Source: Mesorhizobium sp. WSM3626 (lineage in GTDB: Bacteria > Pseudomonadota > Alphaproteobacteria > Rhizobiales > Rhizobiaceae). Taken from it: a DNA stretch of 63,511 bases. The stretch is from NCBI RefSeq assembly GCF_000513935.1, contig NZ_AZUY01000036.1, positions 1-63,511 of the forward strand, written 5' to 3'. Made by a program: the position numbers and the translations under genes. Below, in pieces: positions 25,141-32,466 of the stretch. Within the stretch, counting starts at the first letter, position 1; every line of letters begins with the position of its first letter. The notes beneath the pieces were generated by a model. The model made no database searches. It was not told the origin of the DNA and saw only the letters and a program-made list of their open reading frames with translations.

Positions 25141-26433
25141 TCAGACCGGCTTCTTGCCGAAGACGCGGATGTATTCGGCGACGCCGCCCTTGGCGAGCGC
25201 CTTGGCTTGGCGGACCCAGTCGTCGCGGTCGATGCGGCCCTGGAAGGAGAGATAGCCGTCGACCCACTCTCGTTCGGCCTTCTTCCACGACGCGACCTGC
25301 GCGAAGGTGAAGATGCCCAGCGTGTGCAGGATACCCTCGATCTTCGGACCGACCCCGGAGATCAACTTGAGATCGTCGACCGCGGCCGGCCTGTCGATAC
25401 CGGCCGGACGGTTCTTGTCCTCCAGCGATGGTTTTGCCGGCTTTGCGACTGGCACCTTGGCTTCCGGCGCCTTGAAGGCCGATGCCGGTTCGGCCCTGAC
25501 CGTCGGTCCACTGCGCTGCTTGGAGACCTTCTCCACTTCCGGCGCCGCTTTGTTGGCATTGGCGGCCGAATGCAGCGGCGCAGAAACGCTCGCCGCCTTC
25601 TCCGTGGCCGGCGCCACCTTGGCCTTTGAAGGCGTCTTCAACGCCGGGCTGGTCTCAGGCGCGTCGGTCTTCGGCTTGCTGGCATTGGACGGCGCGACAG
25701 GGGCGGCAGGAGCACCAGCCGCCGGTGGCGGCACCGGCGCCGCGATGATCGCGCCGGGTGCTGCCTTGGCAGCCTTGGCTGCTTCCCGGGCCTCCCGGTC
25801 GCGGGTCGACTTGAGGATCGCCTTTTCGCTCTTCAGCGTCGTCAAACCGGAGGCCGGCTCCGAGCCTGTACGGCCATTCTGCGGTCCGGGCGCCACCGAG
25901 GCCCCCTTGCCGGCATCATAGAGATCGATGATTTCGGCCAGACGCTCGGGTGTCAGATCCTCGAACGTATCCTTGAACACCATGACCATCGGCGCGTTGA
26001 CGCAGGCACCGAGGCACTCCACCTCCTCCCACGACAAGGTGCCCTTGTCATTGGTGTGGAACTGGTCGTGGTGGATTTTCGAGCGGCACACATCCATCAG
26101 CGCTTCCGAGCCGCGCAGCATGCACGGCGTGGTGCCGCAGACCTGGATGTGGGCGCGGGTACCAACGGGATTCAACTGATACTGCGTGTAGAAGGTCGCG
26201 ACCTCGAGCCCGCGGATGCGGGGCATGTCGAGCATGTCGGAGATAGTCTCGATCGCCGCTTTGGTGACCCAGCCTTCCTGCTCCTGCGCAAGCATCAAAA
26301 GCGGAATGATCGCCGACTGCTCGCGGCCCTTGGGATACTTCTTGATCCATTGCTTGGCAGCCGCCACGTTCGCCCGGTTGAAGGCGAAGGAGGCTGGCTG
26401 GACGCTGGCTTCTGCGAGACGGCGGACTGACAT
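25141..26433 (-). CDS. nuoE: NADH-quinone oxidoreductase subunit E with long C-terminal extension
   Basis: The first 175 residues are an ordinary NuoE: thioredoxin-like [2Fe-2S] (N1a) domain with Cys99, Cys104, Cys140 and Cys144 (CGTTPC, CLGAC). Unusually, about 255 more residues follow. An Ala/Pro/Lys-rich disordered linker (about 176-350) leads to a helix-hairpin-helix-like domain (354-430; LKLISGVGPKIEGILHTLG) shared with the 23064-23759 product. Total 430 residues against roughly 160-240 in most bacteria. Its ATG directly abuts the nuoD stop. Confidence 0.95.
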   Translation of the reverse strand: MSVRRLAEASVQPASFAFNRANVAAAKQWIKKYPKGREQSAIIPLLMLAQEQEGWVTKAAIETISDMLDMPRIRGLEVATFYTQYQLNPVGTRAHIQVCGTTPCMLRGSEALMDVCRSKIHHDQFHTNDKGTLSWEEVECLGACVNAPMVMVFKDTFEDLTPERLAEIIDLYDAGKGASVAPGPQNGRTGSEPASGLTTLKSEKAILKSTRDREAREAAKAAKAAPGAIIAAPVPPPAAGAPAAPVAPSNASKPKTDAPETSPALKTPSKAKVAPATEKAASVSAPLHSAANANKAAPEVEKVSKQRSGPTVRAEPASAFKAPEAKVPVAKPAKPSLEDKNRPAGIDRPAAVDDLKLISGVGPKIEGILHTLGIFTFAQVASWKKAEREWVDGYLSFQGRIDRDDWVRQAKALAKGGVAEYIRVFGKKPV

Positions 26434-27624
26434 TTAGCGATCGACCTCACCAAACACGATGTCGAGGGAGCCAAGAACGGCGGTGACGTCTGCCAGCAGG
26501 TGGCCGCGGCAGAGGAAATCCATGGCTTGCAGATGCGCGAAACCGGGTGCGCGCAGCTTGCAGCGGTAGGGCTTGTTGGTGCCGTCGGAGACCAGATAGA
26601 CGCCGAACTCGCCCTTCGGCGCCTCGACCGCCGCATAGACCTCGCCGGCCGGCACGCGATAGCCTTCGGTGTAGAGCTTGAAGTGATGGATGAGCGCTTC
26701 CATCGAACGCTTCATCGCGGCACGCTTGGGCGGCACTACCTTGCCGTCGAGGTTCGACACCGGACCGGTGCTCTCCTTGCCGAGCAGCAGGTCGACGCAT
26801 TGGCGCATGATCCGCGCCGACTGGCGCATTTCTTCCATGCGCAGGAGATAACGGTCGAAGCAGTCGCCGTTCTTGCCGATCGGGATGTCGAAATCCATTT
26901 CCGAATAGCATTCATAGGGCTGCGACTTGCGCAGGTCCCAAGGCGAACCCGAGCCGCGCACCATGACGCCCGAAAAGCCCCAGGCCCAGGCGTCGGCCAG
27001 CGAAACAATGCCGATATCGACATTGCGCTGCTTGAAGATGCGGTTGCCGGTGAGCAGCTTGTCGAGGTCATCGAGCGATTTCAGGAACGGGTCGATCCAC
27101 TTGCCGATGTCCTCGACCAGTTGGCGCGGCAGGTCCTGGTGGACGCCGCCGGGACGGAAATAGGCCGCATGCATGCGCGAGCCGGAGGCCCGCTCATAAA
27201 ACACCATCAGCTTTTCGCGCTCGACGAAACCCCACAGCGGCGGCGTCAGAGCGCCGACGTCCATCGCCTGCGTCGTCACATTGAGGATGTGCGACATGAT
27301 GCGGCCGATTTCGCAATAGAGCACGCGGATCAGCTGGCCGCGCCTCGGCACCTCGATGCCGAGCAGGCGCTCGGCGGCGAGCGCGAAGGCATGCTCCTGG
27401 TTCATCGGGGCGCAATAGTCGAGCCGATCGAGATAAGGCACCGCCTGCAGATAGGTCTTGGCCTCGATCAGCTTTTCCGTACCACGATGCAGCAGGCCGA
27501 TATGCGGATCGACGCGGTCGACGACTTCGCCGTCGAGTTCGAGAACCAACCTCAAAACACCATGCGCCGCAGGGTGTTGAGGGCCGAAATTGATGTTGAA
27601 ATTGCGGACGGAGGTTTCAGCCAT
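26434..27624 (-). CDS. nuoD: NADH-quinone oxidoreductase subunit D
   Basis: The 396-residue 49-kDa-type subunit that lines the quinone site together with NuoB. Family landmarks are NFGPQHPAAHGVLRLVLELDGE with the HPAAHG quinone-site loop, HIGLLHRGTEKLIE, and the C-terminus DIVFGEVDR. Separate from nuoC (no CD fusion). Start and stop abut nuoC and nuoE as TAA-ATG junctions. Confidence 0.97.
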   Translation of the reverse strand: MAETSVRNFNINFGPQHPAAHGVLRLVLELDGEVVDRVDPHIGLLHRGTEKLIEAKTYLQAVPYLDRLDYCAPMNQEHAFALAAERLLGIEVPRRGQLIRVLYCEIGRIMSHILNVTTQAMDVGALTPPLWGFVEREKLMVFYERASGSRMHAAYFRPGGVHQDLPRQLVEDIGKWIDPFLKSLDDLDKLLTGNRIFKQRNVDIGIVSLADAWAWGFSGVMVRGSGSPWDLRKSQPYECYSEMDFDIPIGKNGDCFDRYLLRMEEMRQSARIMRQCVDLLLGKESTGPVSNLDGKVVPPKRAAMKRSMEALIHHFKLYTEGYRVPAGEVYAAVEAPKGEFGVYLVSDGTNKPYRCKLRAPGFAHLQAMDFLCRGHLLADVTAVLGSLDIVFGEVDR

Positions 27625-28227
27625 TTACTGCTTTGCCTTCTCATCCCCAGGCAGCACATAGTCGGTGCCTTCCCACGGGGAAAGAAAATCGAAATTGCGG
27701 AATTCCTGCTTGAGCTCAACCGGCTCATAGATCACGCGCTTGGCCTCGTCGTCGTAGCGCACTTCGACGAAACCGGTCAGCGGGAAATCCTTGCGCAGCG
27801 GATGGCCTTCGAACCCGTAATCGGTCAGCAGGCGGCGCAGATCGGGATGACCGGAGAACAGCACGCCATAGAGATCGTAGGTCTCGCGCTCGAACCAGTC
27901 GGCGCCGGGATAAACGCCGGTGATCGACGGCACCATCGTCTCTTCGTCGGCCTGCACCTTGACCCGGATGCGGACATTCTGTTTCGGCGACAGCAGATGG
28001 TAGACGACGTCGAAGCGCTTGGCCCGCGACGGATAGTCGGCGCCGCAGACATCGATGATCGAGATGAACTGGCAGCGGGCATCGTCGCGCAGGAAAGTCA
28101 TCACTTCGACCAGGTCGCGCGGCTCGACATTGATGGAGAGCTCGCCATAGGCGAGCACCGCGTCATTGACGCGGCCGATCAGCTTCTCGCCGAGATAGGT
28201 CGACAGTTCGCTAAGGGATGCGGCCAT
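27625..28227 (-). CDS. nuoC: NADH-quinone oxidoreductase subunit C
   Basis: The 200-residue 30-kDa-type peripheral-arm subunit. The signature ERETYDLYGVLFSGHPDLRR and GFEGHPLRKDFPLTG are present. I take ATG 28227 (MAASLSELSTYLGEKL); the open frame continues upstream over nuoB in another frame. Four bases separate it from the nuoB stop. Confidence 0.96.
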   Translation of the reverse strand: MAASLSELSTYLGEKLIGRVNDAVLAYGELSINVEPRDLVEVMTFLRDDARCQFISIIDVCGADYPSRAKRFDVVYHLLSPKQNVRIRVKVQADEETMVPSITGVYPGADWFERETYDLYGVLFSGHPDLRRLLTDYGFEGHPLRKDFPLTGFVEVRYDDEAKRVIYEPVELKQEFRNFDFLSPWEGTDYVLPGDEKAKQ

Positions 28228-28231
28228 GGAT

Positions 28232-28813
28232 TTACCGTTCGATCGTGCCGGTGCGGCGGATCTTCTTCTGCAGCAGAAGAATGCCGTAGAGCAGGGCTTC
28301 GGCGCTCGGCGGGCAGCCGGGCACATAGATGTCGACCGGCACGACCCGGTCGCAGCCGCGCACCACCGAATAGGAATAGTGGTAGTAGCCGCCGCCATTG
28401 GCGCAGGAGCCCATCGAGATGACGTAGCGCGGCTCCGGCATCTGGTCGTAGACCTTGCGCAACGCCGGCGCCATCTTGTTGGTCAGCGTGCCGGCCACGA
28501 TCATGATGTCGGACTGGCGCGGAGACGCGCGCGGCGCGACACCGAAGCGCTCCGAATCGTAGCGCGGCATCGAGGTGTGGATCATCTCGACCGCGCAGCA
28601 CGCCAGACCGAAGGTCATGAACATCAGCGAACCGCTGCGCGCCCAGGTGATCAGCGCCTCGGTCGAGGTGACCAGAAAACCCTTGTCGGCAAGCTCGTTG
28701 TTGATTTCGAGGAAGAAGGGATCGTCCTCCCCCACCGGCTTGCCGGTGTTGGGATCGATGATACCCTTGGGCTTCGGCGCGACGAGGGTGCCTGAACTGT
28801 CGTTCAATCCCAT
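28232..28813 (-). CDS. nuoB: NADH-quinone oxidoreductase subunit B
   Basis: The 193-residue subunit holds terminal cluster N2, which reduces quinone: tandem Cys in LACCAVEMIH, then GSCANGGGYYHYSY and VPGCPPSAEALLYG. The start ATG 28813 (MGLNDSSGTLV) lies inside the end of nuoA with a 10-base overlap. An ATG 21 bases upstream is also in frame but lies further into nuoA. Confidence 0.97.
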   Translation of the reverse strand: MGLNDSSGTLVAPKPKGIIDPNTGKPVGEDDPFFLEINNELADKGFLVTSTEALITWARSGSLMFMTFGLACCAVEMIHTSMPRYDSERFGVAPRASPRQSDIMIVAGTLTNKMAPALRKVYDQMPEPRYVISMGSCANGGGYYHYSYSVVRGCDRVVPVDIYVPGCPPSAEALLYGILLLQKKIRRTGTIER

Positions 28814-29169
28814 TCCAGCGCTCCTTTTTTCCATTCATAGGCAAAGCCGATGGTCAGCACTGCCAAAAACACCATCATTGACCAGAAACCGAGCATGCCA
28901 ATCTTCGAGAAGGACACCGCCCAGGGGAAGAGGAAGGCTACTTCCAGGTCGAAGATGATGAACAGGATCGACACCAGGTAGAAGCGGATGTCGAATTTCA
29001 TGCGGGCATCGTCGAACGAGTTGAATCCGCATTCATAGGCGGACAGCTTCTCGGGATCCGGGTTGCGGTAGGCTACCAGGAAGGGCGCGGCCAGCAGCGC
29101 CAGACCGACCACCAGCGCCACGCCGATAAACAGGACGATGGGCAGGTACGAACTGAGGAGTGCGTTCAT
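28804..29169 (-). CDS. nuoA: NADH-quinone oxidoreductase subunit A
   Basis: A 121-residue, three-helix membrane subunit. The conserved loop KLSAYECGFNSFDDARMKFD and helix FDLEVAFLFPW are intact. First gene of the complex I operon. I start at ATG 29169 (MNALLSSYLPIVLF), rather than the ATG 24 bases upstream, because the hydrophobic helix begins at this Met in the family. Confidence 0.96.
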   Translation of the reverse strand: MNALLSSYLPIVLFIGVALVVGLALLAAPFLVAYRNPDPEKLSAYECGFNSFDDARMKFDIRFYLVSILFIIFDLEVAFLFPWAVSFSKIGMLGFWSMMVFLAVLTIGFAYEWKKGALEWD

Positions 29170-29504
29170 GCAGCGGCTTTCCGTTGGCGCCAATCCACGT
29201 TGATTACAGCACCGGACCTTAATGCGGAAGCGTGACAGTTTAACCGCTGAACCGTTTTAAGGAGCCTATGCTGCAACGCGGCGAGGGTTAGCGCAGCACT
29301 TCCAGCGAAGCAAGTCAAACCTTGTTCAAAACACCGAGCTGGACGGCAATCCGGGAGAAACTGGTCCCATACGCTCCTGTTTGATTTCCTTCGCCATTTA
29401 CTCCACTTTTCTCTCCTGACAGGGTTGCCGCCAAAACCCTGCTAGCATGGGCTGGAATCACGCCTCGCAACGACGCCAGACAGGTCCATCAGGGACGCAT
29501 CCGC
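29170..29504. other. Divergent intergenic region, nuoA / ycaQ-like gene
   Basis: A 335-base region that must contain the promoter of the nuo operon (minus) and of the 29505 gene (plus). I see no unambiguous -35/-10 pair. A 7-bp inverted repeat CAGGGTT/AACCCTG with an 8-base loop sits at 29420-29441 and could be an operator or hairpin. Confidence 0.4.
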
Positions 29505-30704
29505 ATGAAGGAAAAGATCTCGCTTGCCGCCGCCCGGCGCATCGCGCTCGCCGCTCAAGGGTTTCTCGATCCCCGCCCCGCCGGTACGCCCGACCGCCGC
29601 CACTTCGCCCGCGTTCTGTCCCGCACCGGCCTGCTGCAGATCGATTCCGTCAGTGCGGTGGTTCGCGCCCATTACATGCCGCTCTATTCGCGTCTTGGCC
29701 CCTATCCCCTCGCTTTGCTCGACAACGCCGCCGTGACCCGCAAGCGCTCGGTCTTCGAATATTGGGCGCATGAGGCCTCGTTCCTGCCGGTCGAGACCTA
29801 CCCGCTGATGCGCTGGCGCATGCGGCGCGCCGAGCAAGGCGATGAAATGTATCTGGGGCTGGCCAAATGGGGCCGTGAGCACGCCGCCTATATAGAAGAG
29901 ATCTACCGCGAGGTCGTCGCACGCGGCCCGGTCGCCGCTTCGGCGCTGGAGGGCCAGAAAGGCTCCGGCGGCTGGTGGGGCTGGAGCCACGCCAAGCACG
30001 CCTTCGAATGGCTGTTCTGGGCCGGGCGCATCACCACGGCGCACCGGCGCGGCTTCGAGCGCTTCTACGACCTGCCGGAGCGGGTGCTGCCGCAGGCGAT
30101 CCTCGATATGCCGGTGCCCGCAACTGAAGACGCGCATCGTGAATTGCTGCGCATCTCCGCCCGCGCCCACGGCATCGCGACATCAGGCGACCTGCGCGAT
30201 TATTTTCGACTCTCCCCCGCCGACATGAAAGGCCGGCTGGAGGAACTGGTCGAACTCGGCGAACTACTACCTGTTCGCGTCGAGGGATGGGACAAGCCGG
30301 CTTACCTCTATAGGGACGCGCGTTTGCCACGCAAGATCGAAGCCCGCGCCCTGCTGGCGCCGTTCGATCCGGTCGTTTTCGAGCGCTCGCGCTCAGAGCG
30401 GCTGTTCAATTTTCACTACCGGATCGAGATCTACACCCCGGCCGATAAGCGCCAATACGGCTATTACGTCCTGCCCTTCCTGCTCGGCGACAGCATCGTG
30501 GCGCGCGTCGACCTCAAGGCAGACCGGCCGGCAAGTGTCCTGCGTGTCCATGCCGCTTACGCCGAGGCCTGCGCACCGCCCGGAACCGCCGCTCAGCTCT
30601 TCGAGGAATTGAAGCAAATGCAGGGCTGGCTTGGCCTCGAACGCATCGAAGTGACGCCTGCCGGCGACCTGGGCCCGGCGCTGTCCGACATCGCGGTGTC
30701 GTAA
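29505..30704 (+). CDS. Winged-helix DNA-binding protein, YcaQ/AlkX type (crosslink-repair glycosylase family)
   Basis: The 399-residue protein matches the winged-helix YcaQ family. Visible features are SRTGLLQIDSVSAVVRAHYMPLYSRLG near the N-terminus, FEYWAHEASFLP, and a C-terminal LLAPFDPVVFERSRSERLFNFHYRIEIY block with PADKRQYGYYVLPFLLGD. YcaQ of E. coli is a DNA glycosylase that unhooks interstrand crosslinks; the QID motif needed for that activity is visible as LQIDS. Repair of alkylation crosslinks is therefore likely. Divergent from nuoA and not obviously linked to the cob cluster downstream. Confidence 0.88.
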   Translation: MKEKISLAAARRIALAAQGFLDPRPAGTPDRRHFARVLSRTGLLQIDSVSAVVRAHYMPLYSRLGPYPLALLDNAAVTRKRSVFEYWAHEASFLPVETYPLMRWRMRRAEQGDEMYLGLAKWGREHAAYIEEIYREVVARGPVAASALEGQKGSGGWWGWSHAKHAFEWLFWAGRITTAHRRGFERFYDLPERVLPQAILDMPVPATEDAHRELLRISARAHGIATSGDLRDYFRLSPADMKGRLEELVELGELLPVRVEGWDKPAYLYRDARLPRKIEARALLAPFDPVVFERSRSERLFNFHYRIEIYTPADKRQYGYYVLPFLLGDSIVARVDLKADRPASVLRVHAAYAEACAPPGTAAQLFEELKQMQGWLGLERIEVTPAGDLGPALSDIAVS

Positions 30705-30739
30705 GCCCGCGTTGACACCGCTGCCCGCAAGAGCCTAAA

Positions 30740-30930
30740 TCGGATCCAGACGGTCTCCTCTCGGCAAAGGGAGGAGCCAAGAGGGAATGCGGTGCGGGAT
30801 TGAAAAATCCCAAATCCGCGGCTGTCCCCGCAACTGTGAGCGAAGAGCCAAGGCCGAAAGCCACTGGGATTGTCCCGGGAAGGCGGCTACCCAAGGCGAT
30901 GACCCGCGAGCCAGGAGACCTGCCGTCTGG
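30740..30930 (+). promoter_or_regulatory. Cobalamin (AdoCbl) riboswitch
   Basis: The leader contains the conserved B12 aptamer elements: GGGAATGCGGTGC, GCGGCTGTCCCCGCAACTGTGA, GCCACTGGGATTGTCCCGGG-AAGGCGG, and the terminal B12 box GAGCCAGGAGACCTGCC (about 30908-30924). It ends about 50 bases before the first cob-cluster gene, so cobalamin should repress the whole cluster. Confidence 0.97.
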
Positions 30931-30947
30931 AATGCAAGTATCCGATC

Positions 30948-30973
30948 GCCCGGCGGGTTTTCCGGGCAAGGAG
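30948..30973 (+). promoter_or_regulatory. Riboswitch expression-platform hairpin with adjoining ribosome site
   Basis: GCCCGG (30948-30953) and CCGGGC (30962-30967) form a 6-bp GC-only hairpin that abuts AAGGAG (30968-30973). That ribosome site is 6 bases before an in-frame TTG at 30980. The layout suggests ribosome-site access as the regulated step. Confidence 0.5.
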
Positions 30974-30979
30974 CCTGAT

Positions 30980-31414
30980 TTGGATCGCGACAGCAGTTTT
31001 TCGGCTGAAACAACGGACATTTCGTCCGGCGGGGATGATTCCCTGGCCAGCATCACTGTCATCGTCTGCGCCTCCTGTCGCGACGAGACCGGCTCCGACG
31101 CCCATCCCCGGGCCGGCGAACTTTTGGCCGAAGATACGCGCCAAGCCGCCTCGGGCGACAACATCCGCATCCGCACCGTCGAATGCCTCGGCAATTGCAA
31201 ACGCCGACTGAGTGCCGCGATCCTGCGTGACGGCTGCTGGAGCTATGTATTCGGCGATCTGACCACGACCAGCGGCGCCGATCTCGTCACCGGCGCGAAA
31301 CTCTTCGCCACCTCCAGCGACGGCCTCATTCCCTGGCGGGGCCGGCCCGACAGCCTCAAGCGCGGCCTCGTTGCCCGCATCCCTCCCCTCGACATACTGA
31401 AAGACTTGATATGA
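30980..31414 (+). CDS. DUF1636 metal/[2Fe-2S]-binding protein, first gene of the cob cluster
   Basis: This small protein (144 residues from TTG 30980) contains a ferredoxin-like Cys arrangement: VIVCASCRDE and TVECLGNCKR, which is C-x2-C then C-x3-C. DUF1636 proteins are thioredoxin-fold [2Fe-2S] candidates typically encoded beside cobW in alphaproteobacteria. The start is uncertain: TTG 30980 has AAGGAG at ideal spacing, while ATG 30932 would overlap the riboswitch tail and lacks a ribosome site. It overlaps cobW as ATGA. Iron-sulfur or cobalt handling is inferred. Confidence 0.78.
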   Translation: MDRDSSFSAETTDISSGGDDSLASITVIVCASCRDETGSDAHPRAGELLAEDTRQAASGDNIRIRTVECLGNCKRRLSAAILRDGCWSYVFGDLTTTSGADLVTGAKLFATSSDGLIPWRGRPDSLKRGLVARIPPLDILKDLI

Positions 31415-32448
31415 CCGCATCCGTTTCCCGCGTTCCCTGCACCGTCGTCACCGGTTTCCTCGGCGCCGGCAAGACGACTCTTGTCCGCCATCTCCTGGAA
31501 AACGCCGGCGGCAAGCGTATCGCGATCATTGTCAACGAGTTCGGTGACATCGGCATCGACGGCGAAATCCTCAAGGGCTGCGGTATCGACACCTGCCCAG
31601 AGGAAAACATCGTCGAGCTGGCCAATGGCTGCATCTGCTGCACCGTCGCCGACGATTTCGTGCCGGCGCTCGACCAGATCCTGTCGCTGATGCCGAAGGT
31701 CGACCATATCCTGATCGAAACCTCGGGCCTCGCCTTGCCCAAGCCGCTGGTCCAGGCCTTCCAGTGGCCGACGGTGAAGAGCCGGGTGACCGTCGATGGC
31801 GTCATCGCCGTGGTCGATGGTCCCGCACTTGCCGAAGGTCGCGTCGCCAACGACATGGACGCCCTGCAGGCGCAGCGCGCCGGGGATGAAAGCCTCGACC
31901 ATGATGATCCGGTCGAGGAGGTGTTCGAGGACCAGATCGCCTGCGCCGATCTGATCATCCTGTCGAAGAGCGACCTGATGGACGCCGCCGGTTCGGCCCG
32001 CGCCAACGCCATCGTCAACGAACACTCCGCACGCGCCGTGAAGATCGTGCCGACGTCTCACGGCAAGGTCGATCCCTCGGTGCTGCTCGGGCTTGGTCTC
32101 GCCGTCGAGGACGACATCGAGAATCGCAAATCCCATCATGACGGCGCATTCGACCACGAGCATGATGACTTCGACACGTTCATCGTCGACATCCCCTCGA
32201 TCGCCAATCCGGACGAACTGGCAAGACGCGTCGCCGCCGCCGCCGAACAGGAAAACGTGCTGCGGGTGAAAGGCTTCGTCGAGGTTGGTGGCAAGCCGAT
32301 GCGGCTCCTGCTGCAGGCCGTCGGCCCGCGCGTCAATCATTACTACGACCGCGCCTGGACCGCCGGGGACGACCGCCGCTCGCGCCTAGTCGTCATCGGC
32401 CTCAAGGGGCTGAACCGTCCGGCGATCGAACGTATCCTCGCCGGCTGA
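31411..32448 (+). CDS. cobW: CobW, GTP-dependent cobalt chaperone of cobalamin synthesis
   Basis: The 345-residue G3E-family P-loop GTPase has Walker A GFLGAGKTTL, the metal-binding motif CICCTV in ANGCICCTVADD, and SKSD as the GTP-specificity motif. The C-terminal CobW_C domain carries an acidic/His-rich stretch (KSHHDGAFDHEHDD). It is thought to deliver cobalt to the CobNST chelatase, which fits its place directly before cobN. Confidence 0.95.
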   Translation: MTASVSRVPCTVVTGFLGAGKTTLVRHLLENAGGKRIAIIVNEFGDIGIDGEILKGCGIDTCPEENIVELANGCICCTVADDFVPALDQILSLMPKVDHILIETSGLALPKPLVQAFQWPTVKSRVTVDGVIAVVDGPALAEGRVANDMDALQAQRAGDESLDHDDPVEEVFEDQIACADLIILSKSDLMDAAGSARANAIVNEHSARAVKIVPTSHGKVDPSVLLGLGLAVEDDIENRKSHHDGAFDHEHDDFDTFIVDIPSIANPDELARRVAAAAEQENVLRVKGFVEVGGKPMRLLLQAVGPRVNHYYDRAWTAGDDRRSRLVVIGLKGLNRPAIERILAG

Positions 32449-32466
32449 TTTCAGGCACGGGCCGCG

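Noticed and set aside
23583..25310. 575-codon plus-strand open frame
   Set aside because: Antisense to nuoF and its neighbours; no ribosome site, and shadow-type amino-acid composition.
26500..28422. 640-codon plus-strand open frame
   Set aside because: Antisense to nuoD, nuoC and the start of nuoB.
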